Source of the DNA: Pseudomonadales bacterium
GTDB lineage: Bacteria > Pseudomonadota > Gammaproteobacteria > Pseudomonadales > UBA5518
DNA: 64,000 nucleotides
Direction of reading: 5' to 3'
NCBI GenBank assembly: GCA_024234165.1
Contig: JACKOP010000004.1
Span: forward strand, 396,918 to 460,917
Position numbers and translations under genes: made by a program. Shown in pieces: positions 28,635-38,770 of this stretch. Below the pieces are notes generated by a model. That model was not told the origin of the DNA. It saw only the letters and a list, made by a program, of their open reading frames with translations, and made no database searches. Position 1 is the stretch's first letter. Each line of letters begins with the position of its first letter.

Positions 28635-28666
28635 CACGGCCGCGGTCCTGACGGGCCGCGGCCGTG
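28635..28666. repeat. GC-rich inverted repeat (possible transcription terminator)
   Basis: Two 11-base arms (CACGGCCGCGG and CCGCGGCCGTG) flank ten bases, in the gap after the VPLPA gene at 28752. The hairpin would be strong, but no T-run follows on the minus strand, so it is not a classical intrinsic terminator. It may weaken read-through from the two VPLPA genes into the export genes. Confidence 0.5.
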
Positions 28667-28751
28667 GTATCCGATGCACGCTGTGCGTACGACAACACTA
28701 TCCCGGCGTTTTCCTCATGCTGGCAGCGCGCGCGTGGGTTCGCGCCACCGC

Positions 28752-29471
28752 TCATGCCACCTGCGCACCATCGGCACGCCGACGACGCCCCACGACCGCC
28801 AGCCCGAACAGCGCACCGCCGAACAGGATTGCAGCGGGCGGAAGCGGAACGGCGGTGAGGGAGACGTTGTCGAGACCCATGCCGAACCGGTCGCTCGTGC
28901 CTACGGCAGCGAAGCGCAGCGGGACCTTTGCTCCGGTACCCGTCACAGTGAACGAGTATTCATCCCACACATTGCCTGTGTTGCCGACACCCGTTTTTTT
29001 CAGGGTGTCAAGCAGAGCGCCATTCCAGAACACTTTCAGCTGGTTGCTCGCTGGTGCCACGCCCTCGCGAGGCGAAGCGTAGAACGTCAACTCGTACTCC
29101 TGATCCTTGATTGTGTTGACCCTCTGGCTTATCCACGCGTTCCGGGTTGTATCGAGCTCGATGAAGTTGTTCCCGTCGTGCGCTTCGCCCACCACGTCGT
29201 TCCGCACTTCGACTCCGTAGCTACCAAAGGTCCACCCCGCGATGGAACCTACACGCCGATTGTTATCTGCGGCGCTGTAACCGAGGGCACCTATGCCGTT
29301 GTAAACGGTAATCCACTCTCCAGATGCCGGCGCTATATCAGTAAGGCCATTCTTCACGTCCTCGAAGGAACCGTTCACGATCAGGTTCGCTGACGCACCC
29401 GCACTTCCCAGCATCGCTGCCAGAGCCAGCGCGCCTGCTGCAACGGCCGGATTCATCGTCTTTGCGCTCAT
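28752..29471 (-). CDS. VPLPA-CTERM protein with DUF642-like domain
   Basis: This 239-residue secreted protein has a signal peptide ending near AGASA, then NLIVNGSFE..., a tryptophan-anchored strand, VEVRNDVVGEAHDGNNFIEL and a jelly-roll-type core (YELTFYASPREG). This resembles DUF642, a carbohydrate-binding-like fold. The C-terminus is a sorting signal: VPLPPAAILF from about residue 208, a helix, then GRRRR. It is probably cut by XrtD and attached to or released at the surface. GGGAG precedes the ATG. It is paralogous to the gene 16 bp upstream. Confidence 0.85.
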   Translation of the reverse strand: MSAKTMNPAVAAGALALAAMLGSAGASANLIVNGSFEDVKNGLTDIAPASGEWITVYNGIGALGYSAADNNRRVGSIAGWTFGSYGVEVRNDVVGEAHDGNNFIELDTTRNAWISQRVNTIKDQEYELTFYASPREGVAPASNQLKVFWNGALLDTLKKTGVGNTGNVWDEYSFTVTGTGAKVPLRFAAVGTSDRFGMGLDNVSLTAVPLPPAAILFGGALFGLAVVGRRRRADGAQVA

Positions 29472-29487
29472 GGCTTATGTACTCCCA

Positions 29488-30174
29488 TCAGGCCGTAGCG
29501 GCGGCCGCTCTGCGTTTGCGTGCAACCAATGCCAGACTGCCCAGCACGCTGCCGAACAGGATCGCGGCGGGCGGAAGCGGAACGGCGGTGAGGGAGACGT
29601 TGTCCAGGCCGCCACCGTACGAGTCAGAAGTGCCGACTGCCGCGAACTTGAGTGCCGTGGTCGATCCAGCCGCTCCCGATACCGTGAACGTATGCGTCGC
29701 CCAGACATTGCCGGTATTGCCGGCTCCCGAGCCTGTCAGTGTTCCCAGCGAGGTGTCATTCCAGAACACCTCGATGCCGTTGGTATCGGCAGCCACGTTC
29801 TCCCGCGGCGAATACCAGAATGTGAGCTGGTACAGGCTGTTTTCGATCGTGTCGACCGTTTGCGAAATCCAACTGTTGCCGTACGCGTCCAGTTCGATGA
29901 AATTGCTGCCGTCCTGAGCCTCGCCAACCGTGTTGTTACGCACTTCGACGCCGCCCCGATCCGCGTCTGCGTCTGGCTTAACTGTCCAGCCACTCATGGA
30001 AGTGTGGAAACCCCAAGAGCCAGAGCTCTGAGTCGGCTCCTCGAAGGAGCCGTTCACGATCAGGTTCGGAGGAGCGTACACCGCTGACGCACCCGCGCTT
30101 CCCAGCATCGCTGCCAGAGCCAGCGCGCCTGCGGCGACGATCGAACGCATTTTTGTATTCTTGGGTGTTTGCAT
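29488..30174 (-). CDS. VPLPA-CTERM protein with DUF642-like domain (paralogue)
   Basis: This 228-residue paralogue of the next gene has a signal peptide (LALAAMLGSAGASA), NLIVNGSFEEP, VEVRNNTVGEAQDGSNFIEL, YQLTFWYSPRE, and the C-terminal VPLPPAAILFGS (from about residue 198), helix and ARKRR. AAAGGAG lies 8 bases before the ATG. It is the first gene of the minus-strand cluster, about 130 bp downstream of an operator-like palindrome and divergent from the LuxR genes. The near-identical signal peptides and C-termini of the pair suggest a recent duplication, with more change in the centre. Confidence 0.87.
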   Translation of the reverse strand: MQTPKNTKMRSIVAAGALALAAMLGSAGASAVYAPPNLIVNGSFEEPTQSSGSWGFHTSMSGWTVKPDADADRGGVEVRNNTVGEAQDGSNFIELDAYGNSWISQTVDTIENSLYQLTFWYSPRENVAADTNGIEVFWNDTSLGTLTGSGAGNTGNVWATHTFTVSGAAGSTTALKFAAVGTSDSYGGGLDNVSLTAVPLPPAAILFGSVLGSLALVARKRRAAAATA

Positions 30175-30306
30175 GACCCATGCTCCTTTTCTGAACGGCG
30201 AAATGATCGTCCATCCCGTGCCCGCTTGTCAGCAGCCTGTGCCTCGGCGCTGCGGACACGGATGGACAGTTGGGCACATGATCTACGACGTCAAGCGTGC
30301 GTGTCA

Positions 30307-30322
30307 TGACCCAAATGGATCA
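30307..30322 (-). promoter_or_regulatory. Palindromic operator-like site upstream of the VPLPA/export operon
   Basis: TGACCCAAATGGATCA on the plus strand, with TGAC following in the minus direction as at the sister sites. GATCAT lies 24 bases beyond the palindrome, a poorer -10 match; a TTGACG (30294-30289) further on is an alternative -35. It sits in the 445-bp divergent region between the cluster and the LuxR genes, 133 bp before the start at 30174. Confidence 0.55.
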
Positions 30323-30511
30323 CAAAGCCGAAATTCCCGAAATTTTCCCTGCTTGTTTTTGCAGCCGAACTGACAAAAAACGACAGCTTTTGTCGCAACG
30401 TCTACCCTGAATGCGCCGTGGCGGCTCGTGGCCGGATATACCCCCATGCGCTGGTCCACACCCTGCTGCGGGCAAACAGCGCCTCGGCAGCGTCTATATA
30501 TAGCTGTGTCT

Positions 30512-30527
30512 GCATCCATATGGGTCA
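30512..30527 (+). promoter_or_regulatory. Palindromic operator-like site upstream of the first LuxR gene
   Basis: GCATCCATATGGGTCA reads towards luxR-like gene 1 and is followed by TGAC, as at the minus-strand sites. TACGAT starts 24 bases after it, a fair -10 hexamer. The ATG at 30620 is 93 bp downstream. A second small palindrome, CTATATATAG, lies just upstream near 30494-30503. The arrangement suggests autoregulation. Confidence 0.55.
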
Positions 30528-30619
30528 TGACAGGCCGTGCGCAATGGATCTACGATCGCTCACTCAAAGGAATGTCACCGGCTCGTCATGCCATCTGACC
30601 GGACGGGAGAAGAACAGCG

Positions 30620-31750
30620 ATGAACAGCGCTCATCTCGAGCAGGGACTGCACATCACCCGACTGCTGCTCGAGGCGGTCGATGATCCGGAACGCCTGCGC
30701 ACGGCGCTGCACGCGATGACCCTGCTCGCCGATGCCGACGCGGGCCTGCTGGCGAGCGCCCGGCGCGGCGAGAACGCCGTGCACGGCTTCGTGGTGACCA
30801 CGGCGCGCGACGACTGGAGCGGCGCTCGCGAGCAGGTGGCGTTCCCGGATCTGGCGCTGTACCGGCGCCTCGAGGCGCACGCGGTACCCGAGCGTCTGCA
30901 CGACGTACGCTCACTCGCCGACGAGCACGGCAGCACCCCTGCGCTGCCGGAAGGCACCGAGTGCCTGATCGCACACCTCGAGGCGGACGGTGGCATGGTC
31001 ACGTATGTGGGTTTCGTACGCCGCGCGCCCGCTGGCTCCCGCATCGAGGCGACACGCCGGGCGCTGCTGGAAGGGCTGCTGTCGCACCTGGGGCGCACGC
31101 TCGCGATCACGCGCCGGCTGGAGCCGGTGCGTGCGATCGGCGTGGCGGCGATGCACCGATTCGACCGCTACGCGATCGGCGTGGCGATCGTCGACGAACA
31201 CGGCGTGCTGCAGTACAGCAACGACGCGGCACGTGCGCTGTTCGCTGCGGCCGACGCGCTGCACATCGACGGCGAGGGGCGTATCGGCGCGCACGACGAA
31301 GACAGCGGCACGGCGCTGCTGCACGCGATCCGCACGCATATCTCGAGCGATCTGTCGGACGGTGACGTGGCGCGCGAGCTGCTGCACATCGGGCGCGGCG
31401 CGGGCCGCGAGCCGCTGGCGGTGGCAATCAGCCCGTATCGCAGCAGCGTCGGCACTTCGCTGCACGGGCCGCTCGCGGGGCTGGCCGTGGTGTTCATCCA
31501 CAACGCGGAGCAACCGCTGGCGCGCGTCACGGACGTGATCGGCAAGGTGTACGGCCTGAGCGACCAGGAAGCGGAACTGGTGGAGGCGATCGCTGCAGGC
31601 GACTCCCCCGAGGACATCGCGCGCGCTGCGGGCCGCTCGATCATCGCGGTGCGCTCACAACTGAAGCGCGTGTTCCGCAAGACCGGCACCACGAAGCAGG
31701 CCGAGCTGATGAAGCTGGTACTGAGCGGGCCGATCGCCATGGTGCGCTGA
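30620..31750 (+). CDS. LuxR-family transcriptional regulator 1
   Basis: This 376-residue protein has a long N-terminal region without a recognised ligand domain. The C-terminal LuxR/FixJ-type helix-turn-helix is at about residues 310-370 (VYGLSDQEAELVEAIAAGDS, then the recognition helix SIIAVRSQLKRVFRKTG). The segment FDRYAIGVAIVDEHGVLQYS may be a PAS-like fold. It is divergent from the EPS/XrtD cluster and has a cluster-type palindrome upstream, so it is the first candidate regulator of that cluster. It is followed after 3 bp by a second, similar regulator, indicating co-transcription. AGAAGAACAGCG precedes the ATG. Confidence 0.88.
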   Translation: MNSAHLEQGLHITRLLLEAVDDPERLRTALHAMTLLADADAGLLASARRGENAVHGFVVTTARDDWSGAREQVAFPDLALYRRLEAHAVPERLHDVRSLADEHGSTPALPEGTECLIAHLEADGGMVTYVGFVRRAPAGSRIEATRRALLEGLLSHLGRTLAITRRLEPVRAIGVAAMHRFDRYAIGVAIVDEHGVLQYSNDAARALFAAADALHIDGEGRIGAHDEDSGTALLHAIRTHISSDLSDGDVARELLHIGRGAGREPLAVAISPYRSSVGTSLHGPLAGLAVVFIHNAEQPLARVTDVIGKVYGLSDQEAELVEAIAAGDSPEDIARAAGRSIIAVRSQLKRVFRKTGTTKQAELMKLVLSGPIAMVR

Positions 31751-31753
31751 GGC

Positions 31754-32980
31754 GTGGATGCGGAGCAGGCGTCGGGATCGCTGCCGCAAGTGCAGGACGT
31801 TTGCGCGCTGCTCCACGATCTGTACGCGAGCGCGGCAGACGACATCGGGTTCGGGCGCTTCCTTGCACGTACCTGCTCGATGCTCGACGCCAGCCTGGCG
31901 TCGATTTCGTTGTCGGACCGGGAAACCGGTGGCTGGCACCAGGTGGACCAGTTCCCCGCGGATGCGGAAATGGTGGCCTACGAGACGTATTATTCCAACG
32001 ACGATCCGATCAAGGCCGAGCTGCTGCGCCGTGCACCACACCGCTTTTACACGGTGCTGGATCTGGCGACGGTGCTGGCGCCCGATGCCCGTGCACGCTG
32101 GCACCGCTGGTTCAGCGGCATCGGCTATTGCGATGGAGCTACGGCACATTTCCCCATCGACGAACACTACAGCTGCGTGTTCGCGGTGGTGCGCGGGAGC
32201 ACGGCGCCGGCGTTCACGCAGGCAGACACGGCGCTGCTCGATCTGCTGCTGCCGCACATCGCACAAACCCTGTCGATCCATGCCGACATCGGGCGCCTGC
32301 GCATCATGGCGGATATTGCGCAGGAACAGTTCGCCCAACTGGTTGCCGGCTGCATCACGCTGAACGAAGACCGACGCATTAACTTCATCAATTCGGTAGC
32401 GCGCGAGGTGCTGCGCGCAGCAAACGGTCTGCTCCTGCACGACGGCACGCTCCGCCTGAGCAATGCCGATGCCGACGTGCGTTTCCAGCAGTTGCTGAAG
32501 ACGTGCATCACCACCTCGCGCCTGCCGACCGTGATGAGCGGCAACGTACTGGCAGCACCACGCCCCGGAAGCTTGCCGCTGAACCTCGTCGTGGTGCCGT
32601 ATCGAAGCAACACCCGCTCGCACACCGCGATCATGCAGCCAAGCCATGTGATCGTGGTGATCTTCGATCCGGAGCGCCCACGCGTGACGCCAACCTCGGT
32701 GCTGCGTGAGCTCTACGCATTGAGTGAGTCCGAAGCGACGGTGTGCTGGCGGATCGCCAATGGCGAATCGATCGACGAGATCGCCGCGGCCGAGCAGCTC
32801 AGCAAGGAAACCGTGCGTTCGCAGCTCAAGCGGGTCTTTGCGAAGACCGGCACCAAGCGCCAGGCGGAGTTGATGCGGCTGGTGCTGATCGGGCCGGCTG
32901 CCATCGGTGGCGTGCCGGCGGATCACTCATCTGCACCGCAGGCGCTGGCCCATGTTTTGACCCGATTGGGTCAATTGTAA
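31754..32980 (+). CDS. LuxR-family transcriptional regulator 2
   Basis: This 408-residue paralogue starts at GTG, 3 bp after regulator 1. The N-terminal half (DDIGFGRFLARTCSMLDASL, YYSNDDPIKAELLRRAP, FSGIGYCDGATAHFPIDEHY) looks like a GAF- or autoinducer-like sensor of unknown ligand. The C-terminal HTH is at about 315-385 (LYALSESEATVCWRIANGES, recognition helix KETVRSQLKRVFAKTG). The closeness of its HTH to that of regulator 1 suggests that both bind the same site. A palindrome of the cluster type lies inside its last codons. Confidence 0.88.
   Translation: MDAEQASGSLPQVQDVCALLHDLYASAADDIGFGRFLARTCSMLDASLASISLSDRETGGWHQVDQFPADAEMVAYETYYSNDDPIKAELLRRAPHRFYTVLDLATVLAPDARARWHRWFSGIGYCDGATAHFPIDEHYSCVFAVVRGSTAPAFTQADTALLDLLLPHIAQTLSIHADIGRLRIMADIAQEQFAQLVAGCITLNEDRRINFINSVAREVLRAANGLLLHDGTLRLSNADADVRFQQLLKTCITTSRLPTVMSGNVLAAPRPGSLPLNLVVVPYRSNTRSHTAIMQPSHVIVVIFDPERPRVTPTSVLRELYALSESEATVCWRIANGESIDEIAAAEQLSKETVRSQLKRVFAKTGTKRQAELMRLVLIGPAAIGGVPADHSSAPQALAHVLTRLGQL
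32958..32973 (+). promoter_or_regulatory. Perfect operator-like palindrome at the end of LuxR gene 2
   Basis: TGACCCGATTGGGTCA has perfect 6-base arms and is the best-formed member of the six-site set. It overlaps the last codons of regulator 2 and lies 104 bp before the GTG of regulator 3. I do not see a good -10 hexamer at the spacing used elsewhere, so it may act as a repressor site or serve another promoter. Confidence 0.5.
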
Positions 32981-33076
32981 GGAAAACGTTTTCCAACCCA
33001 TCGTGCATGCCACACCGCCCCACATAAGCTTCGCCACGGGGCGCCATCAAACGGGACGGTTGACGGGGTACGCAAG

Positions 33077-34273
33077 GTGTTGCGGTTGGACGAGGACGAA
33101 GCGCGCTTGGGCATGGGCGACTCCGGAACACTGGACTCGCTGATCGAAGATATCTATTGCGCCGCGCTCGACATCAGTGACCCGCCCGCGACGTTCGAGC
33201 ACGCCGCTCGTTGCCTGGGCTACTCCGCCGTGGCCGTGGTGGTCACACGCAGCAGGTACTCCGAGCCCGAATGCGTGAGCGGCTGGAATGTGGACATTGC
33301 GCGCTGGACGCGCGCCGAGCGCGAATTCGCCATCCTGGAGAATCTGGGCCGCGACCTTGGGCGTCCAATGCAGGCGGGCGAATTTGCCTTTCGCGATGAG
33401 CTGATGCCCACCGAACGCCTGCGTGAGCAGCCGTGGTTCGCATTGGGGCAGGACCAGCCCGGAATACACGACGGCTTGCAGTTTTGCGTGGAAAGCTCTG
33501 CGGAACGCCACGTCTTCCTCGTGTTCCGCCAGCCGATCCCATGGCCCGAAGCACCCGAGGACCGTGCACTGCGCCGGCGGCTCGCCGCACGTACGGCACC
33601 ACACTGGGTGCGCGCCAACCAGATCCGCTTCCAGACGAACGCGCTCGAGATGCTGCGCCACGCCTACGCCGAAACCGCCAATATGCTGCCGTTCGCGATG
33701 GTGGTGTTCGATAATGCCGGGCGAGTACTCCTGAGCAACGGCAAGGCGCAGCGCCTGATCACCGGCGACGGGCTGAGCCTGCATCCGCGCCAGCTGCAGG
33801 CGCTGGACGCAACCGAACACCAGCGTTTGCAGGAGTCGATCACGAAGGCGCTCGAGGCCTCACTGCAAAAGCGCCCGCTGAGCGGGCTCCGGTACACGAC
33901 CGTTTCGCGGCCATCGGGCAAACGACCGTACCAGATAACCGTGAAGCCACTGTCTCCGGGGCTTGGGCACTACGCGCGCCGACCGGCCGCGGCGGCAGTG
34001 ATCATCGACCCCGACGAGGAGTTCCCCGTGACGCTGGAGCGGTGTCAGGGGGTTTTCGGCTTCACACGGGCCGAAGCGCAGGTCGCCGTGGGCATCATGC
34101 AGGGCCGATCGGTGGAACAGATCGCCACGGCGCAAGGCAATTCGATCACGACCGTGCGCAACCTCCTGAAGCGTGCGTTCCAGAAGGCCGGGGTGACGCG
34201 CCAGAACGAGCTGACCCGCCTGCTGATCAATTCACCGCTGTTGTTCGACCTCGACAGCATGCCGCCGCCGTAG
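33077..34273 (+). CDS. LuxR-family transcriptional regulator 3
   Basis: This 398-residue third paralogue starts at GTG (33077); an ATG at 33113 (MGDSGTLDSLIEDIY) is also possible. The N-terminal sensor region resembles that of regulator 2 in layout. The C-terminal HTH is at about 325-390 (FGFTRAEAQVAVGIMQGRS, recognition helix SITTVRNLLKRAFQKAG). It is separated from regulator 2 by 96 bp containing a perfect palindrome, so it may have its own promoter. The stop codon TAG forms the first bases of the REP-like array that follows. Its HTH is more distant from the other two. Confidence 0.87.
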   Translation: MLRLDEDEARLGMGDSGTLDSLIEDIYCAALDISDPPATFEHAARCLGYSAVAVVVTRSRYSEPECVSGWNVDIARWTRAEREFAILENLGRDLGRPMQAGEFAFRDELMPTERLREQPWFALGQDQPGIHDGLQFCVESSAERHVFLVFRQPIPWPEAPEDRALRRRLAARTAPHWVRANQIRFQTNALEMLRHAYAETANMLPFAMVVFDNAGRVLLSNGKAQRLITGDGLSLHPRQLQALDATEHQRLQESITKALEASLQKRPLSGLRYTTVSRPSGKRPYQITVKPLSPGLGHYARRPAAAAVIIDPDEEFPVTLERCQGVFGFTRAEAQVAVGIMQGRSVEQIATAQGNSITTVRNLLKRAFQKAGVTRQNELTRLLINSPLLFDLDSMPPP

Positions 34274-34447
34274 GTCGGATTTCAATCCGACATCGTCGGC
34301 ATGAATGCCGACCTACGACGCCGACCTACGTAATTCGTCGGCATGAATGCCGACCTACGACGCCGACCTGCATCACTCGTCGGCATGAATGCCGACCTAC
34401 GTAGGTCGGATTTCAATCCGACATCGTCGGCATGAATGCCGACCTAC
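34270..34447. repeat. REP-like palindrome array A, six elements
   Basis: Two kinds of imperfect palindrome alternate. Type 1 is GTCGGCATGAATGCCGAC followed by CTAC (34295, 34337, 34379 and 34426). Type 2 is GTAG followed by GTCGGATTTCAATCCGAC (34270 and 34401). Every element carries a GTAG (or its complement CTAC) at its foot, as in REP elements mobilised by RAYT transposases. The array fills the whole gap between luxR3 and dapB, and its outer GTAGs supply the stop codons of both genes. Confidence 0.85.
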
Positions 34448-35244
34448 AGGCCGAGGACGTCGTGCATGGAGTAGAGGCCGGGGGCCCGGCCCGGGAGCCA
34501 CGCGCTGGCGCGTACCGCGCCGCGCGCGAACGACATGCGACTGGACGCCTTGTGCGTGATCTCGATGCGCTCGCCGTCCGCTGCGAACAGCACGGTGTGA
34601 TCACCAACGACATCGCCAGCGCGCACGGTCGCAAAACCGATCGTCTCGCGCGCACGCGCCCCGGTATGCCCTTCGCGCCCGTAGACCGCCACCTGCTCCA
34701 GGTCGCGCCCGAGCGCCTTCGCCACCACCTGCCCCATGCTGAGCGCGGTACCCGAGGGCGCATCGACCTTGTGGCGGTGGTGCGCTTCGATGATCTCGAT
34801 GTCGACCGTATCGCCCAGCGCCCGCGCGGCGATGTCGAGCAGGCGCAAACAGAGATTCACGCCGGTGCTGAAATTCGACGACATGCACAGCGGCACCGCA
34901 CGTGCTGCCGCGTGTACCGCCTCGAGCTGCGTTGCGTCGAACCCCGTGGTGCCGACGACCAGCGCGCGCCCGCTGGCTGCACACAGGCGCGCGTTGAGCA
35001 CGCTCGCTGCCGGGGCGCTGAAGTCGATCAGCACGTCGAAGGCGTCGATCACTTCGTCGAGCGACGCGACCACGCGCACACCGTTACGCCCCAAACCGGC
35101 CAGCTCACCGGAGTCAGCGCCGAGCAGCGTGCTGTCGGGGCGCTCGATCGCGGCGGTGAGCGTGGTGTCGGGGTTCTGCGCGACGGCCTCGATCAGGGTC
35201 TTGCCCATGCGCCCTGCGGCACCGTTCACGGCGATTCGCGTCAT
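34444..35244 (-). CDS. dapB: 4-hydroxy-tetrahydrodipicolinate reductase
   Basis: DapB reduces the product of DapA in lysine and diaminopimelate synthesis. The 266-residue protein has the NAD(P)-binding start MTRIAVNGAAGRMGKTLIEA, VLIDFSAPAAS, GTTGFDATQL, the catalytic segment EIIEAHHRHKVDAPSGTAL (His-His and Lys) and GREGHTGARARETIGFA. The ATG at 35244 is 26 bp after the dnaJ stop, so it is probably co-transcribed with dnaJ. The stop codon TAG is part of a REP-like element. In Pseudomonas-type genomes carA is next; here about 33 kb intervene. Confidence 0.96.
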   Translation of the reverse strand: MTRIAVNGAAGRMGKTLIEAVAQNPDTTLTAAIERPDSTLLGADSGELAGLGRNGVRVVASLDEVIDAFDVLIDFSAPAASVLNARLCAASGRALVVGTTGFDATQLEAVHAAARAVPLCMSSNFSTGVNLCLRLLDIAARALGDTVDIEIIEAHHRHKVDAPSGTALSMGQVVAKALGRDLEQVAVYGREGHTGARARETIGFATVRAGDVVGDHTVLFAADGERIEITHKASSRMSFARGAVRASAWLPGRAPGLYSMHDVLGL

Positions 35245-35270
35245 CGGGGGTCTCCGTCGAAGCCGGTGCG

Positions 35271-36419
35271 TCAGGGTTTCATTTCGTCGAAGAACGCCTT
35301 CACGCCTTCGAACCAGGAACTGCGCCGCGGCGAGTGCTTGTGACTCGATTCGCTGAGGGACACCTGCAGCTCGTGCAGCAATTCTTTCTGCCGCTTGTTC
35401 AGGTTGACCGGGGTCTCCACGGCAACGCGGCACATCAGGTCACCGACGGTACCGCCGCGCACCGGTTTCACACCCTTGCCGCGCAGGCGGAACATCTTGC
35501 CGGTCTGTGTTTCGGCCGGAATGCGCAGCTTGACGCGCCCCTCCAGAGTCGGTACCTCGATCTCGCCGCCCAGCGCGGCGTCGGCGAAGCTGATCGGGAC
35601 CTCGCAGTACAGGTTCTTGCCGTCGCGTTCGAAGATCGAGTGCGAGCGCACCGAAACCTGTACGTAGAGATCGCCGGGTGGGCCGCCCTCGGGGCCTGCC
35701 TCGCCTTCGCCTGCAAGACGAATGCGGTCTCCGGTATCCACGCCGGCAGGGATCTTGACCGACAGCGTCTTCTGGCGTTCGACGCGTCCACGACCATGGC
35801 AGCCCGGGCAGGGATCCTTGATCGACTTGCCCTTGCCGCGACACTGCGGGCAGGTCTGCTGCACCGAAAAGAAGCCCTGCTGCATGCGGATCTGGCCAGC
35901 GCCGCCGCAGGTCGTGCAGGTCGTGGGTGAGCTGCCGCGACGGGCACCACTGCCCTTGCACTCGTCGCAGTTCTCGAGCGCGGGCACGCGGATCTTGATC
36001 GTGGCGCCCTGGACGGCGTCTTCGAGGTCGATTTCGAGGTTGTAGCGCAGGTCGGCGCCGCGCTGGGGGCCGCTGCGTGCACGTCCACCGCCGCTGCCAC
36101 CGAAAATATCACCGAACACGTCGCCAAAGATGTCGGCAAAGCTGGCGCCACCACCCGCGCCGAAGCCGCCGAAACCACCGGGGCCACCCTGGCCGTCGAC
36201 CGCTGCGTGCCCGAACTGGTCGTACGCGGTCTTCTTCTCCGGATCGGACAGCACCGAGTAGGCTTCGTTGGCTTCCTTGAATTTCTCTTCGGCAGCCTTG
36301 TCATCCGGATTGCGGTCCGGGTGATGTTTCATCGCGATGCGTCGGTAGGCCTTCTTGATTTCGGCCTCGTCGGCACCGCGATCGACGCCCAGCACCTCGT
36401 AGTAGTCTCGTTTCGCCAT
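35271..36419 (-). CDS. dnaJ: Chaperone DnaJ (Hsp40)
   Basis: This 382-residue co-chaperone stimulates DnaK ATPase and delivers substrates. It has a J domain with HPD at 33-35 (KHHPDRNPDDKAAEEKFKE), a Gly/Phe-rich linker (GGFGGFGAGGG), four CxxCxGxG zinc repeats (CDECKGSG, CTTCGGAG, CPQCRGKG, CPGCHGRG) and the C-terminal substrate domains. It lies downstream of dnaK, from which it is separated by 313 bp packed with REP-like palindromes. The dnaJ transcript may therefore be at a lower level than dnaK if transcription continues from the grpE promoter. Confidence 0.97.
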   Translation of the reverse strand: MAKRDYYEVLGVDRGADEAEIKKAYRRIAMKHHPDRNPDDKAAEEKFKEANEAYSVLSDPEKKTAYDQFGHAAVDGQGGPGGFGGFGAGGGASFADIFGDVFGDIFGGSGGGRARSGPQRGADLRYNLEIDLEDAVQGATIKIRVPALENCDECKGSGARRGSSPTTCTTCGGAGQIRMQQGFFSVQQTCPQCRGKGKSIKDPCPGCHGRGRVERQKTLSVKIPAGVDTGDRIRLAGEGEAGPEGGPPGDLYVQVSVRSHSIFERDGKNLYCEVPISFADAALGGEIEVPTLEGRVKLRIPAETQTGKMFRLRGKGVKPVRGGTVGDLMCRVAVETPVNLNKRQKELLHELQVSLSESSHKHSPRRSSWFEGVKAFFDEMKP

Positions 36420-36440
36420 CGTCGGGTTCCAGAAGAAAAT

Positions 36441-36732
36441 GTCGGCATGAATGCCGACCTACATTGCACCATCGGCAGGCACCGATTGTCGGCATGAATG
36501 CCGACCTACATTGCACCATCGGCATGCACCGATTGTCGGCATGAATGCCGACCTACAACGACACATCGTCGGCATGAATGCCGACCTACGGCGGATGTAG
36601 GTCGGGTTTCAACCCGACGAATGCGGGTCGGGATTCAACCCGACGGGTGCCGATCCAAATCCCCGCCGGCAGGAATGCCGACCTACGTGGGTCGGATTTC
36701 AATCCGACATTCCTGTCGGCATGAATGCCGAC

Positions 36733-36736
<4 letters not shown>
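36441..36736. repeat. REP-like palindrome array B, nine elements, between dnaK and dnaJ
   Basis: Type 1 palindromes (GTCGGCATGAATGCCGAC plus CTAC) start at 36441, 36488, 36535, 36568 and 36715, with a variant at 36665. Type 2 forms with GTCGG...CCGAC arms start at 36597, 36627 and 36687. The first two type 1 units are spaced as 47-bp tandem repeats. The dnaK stop codon TAG is contributed by the last element (complement of CTAC at 36733-36736). The array is the same family as the one at 34270-34447. Confidence 0.85.
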
Positions 36737-38661
<1,925 letters not shown>

Positions 38662-38770
38662 CTTGGTTCTCCGTTTGCCCGTCGCGCGGGGCGGCTACAG
38701 TAGCCGAACCGCCCGAATTAATCTAACAGCCGACTCTTAATATTGGCGCGCCCGGCGCCGTTTCAAGCCC

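Noticed and set aside
28635..28666. Classical rho-independent terminator
   Set aside because: The stem is strong but no T-run follows on either strand, so it is kept only as an inverted repeat.
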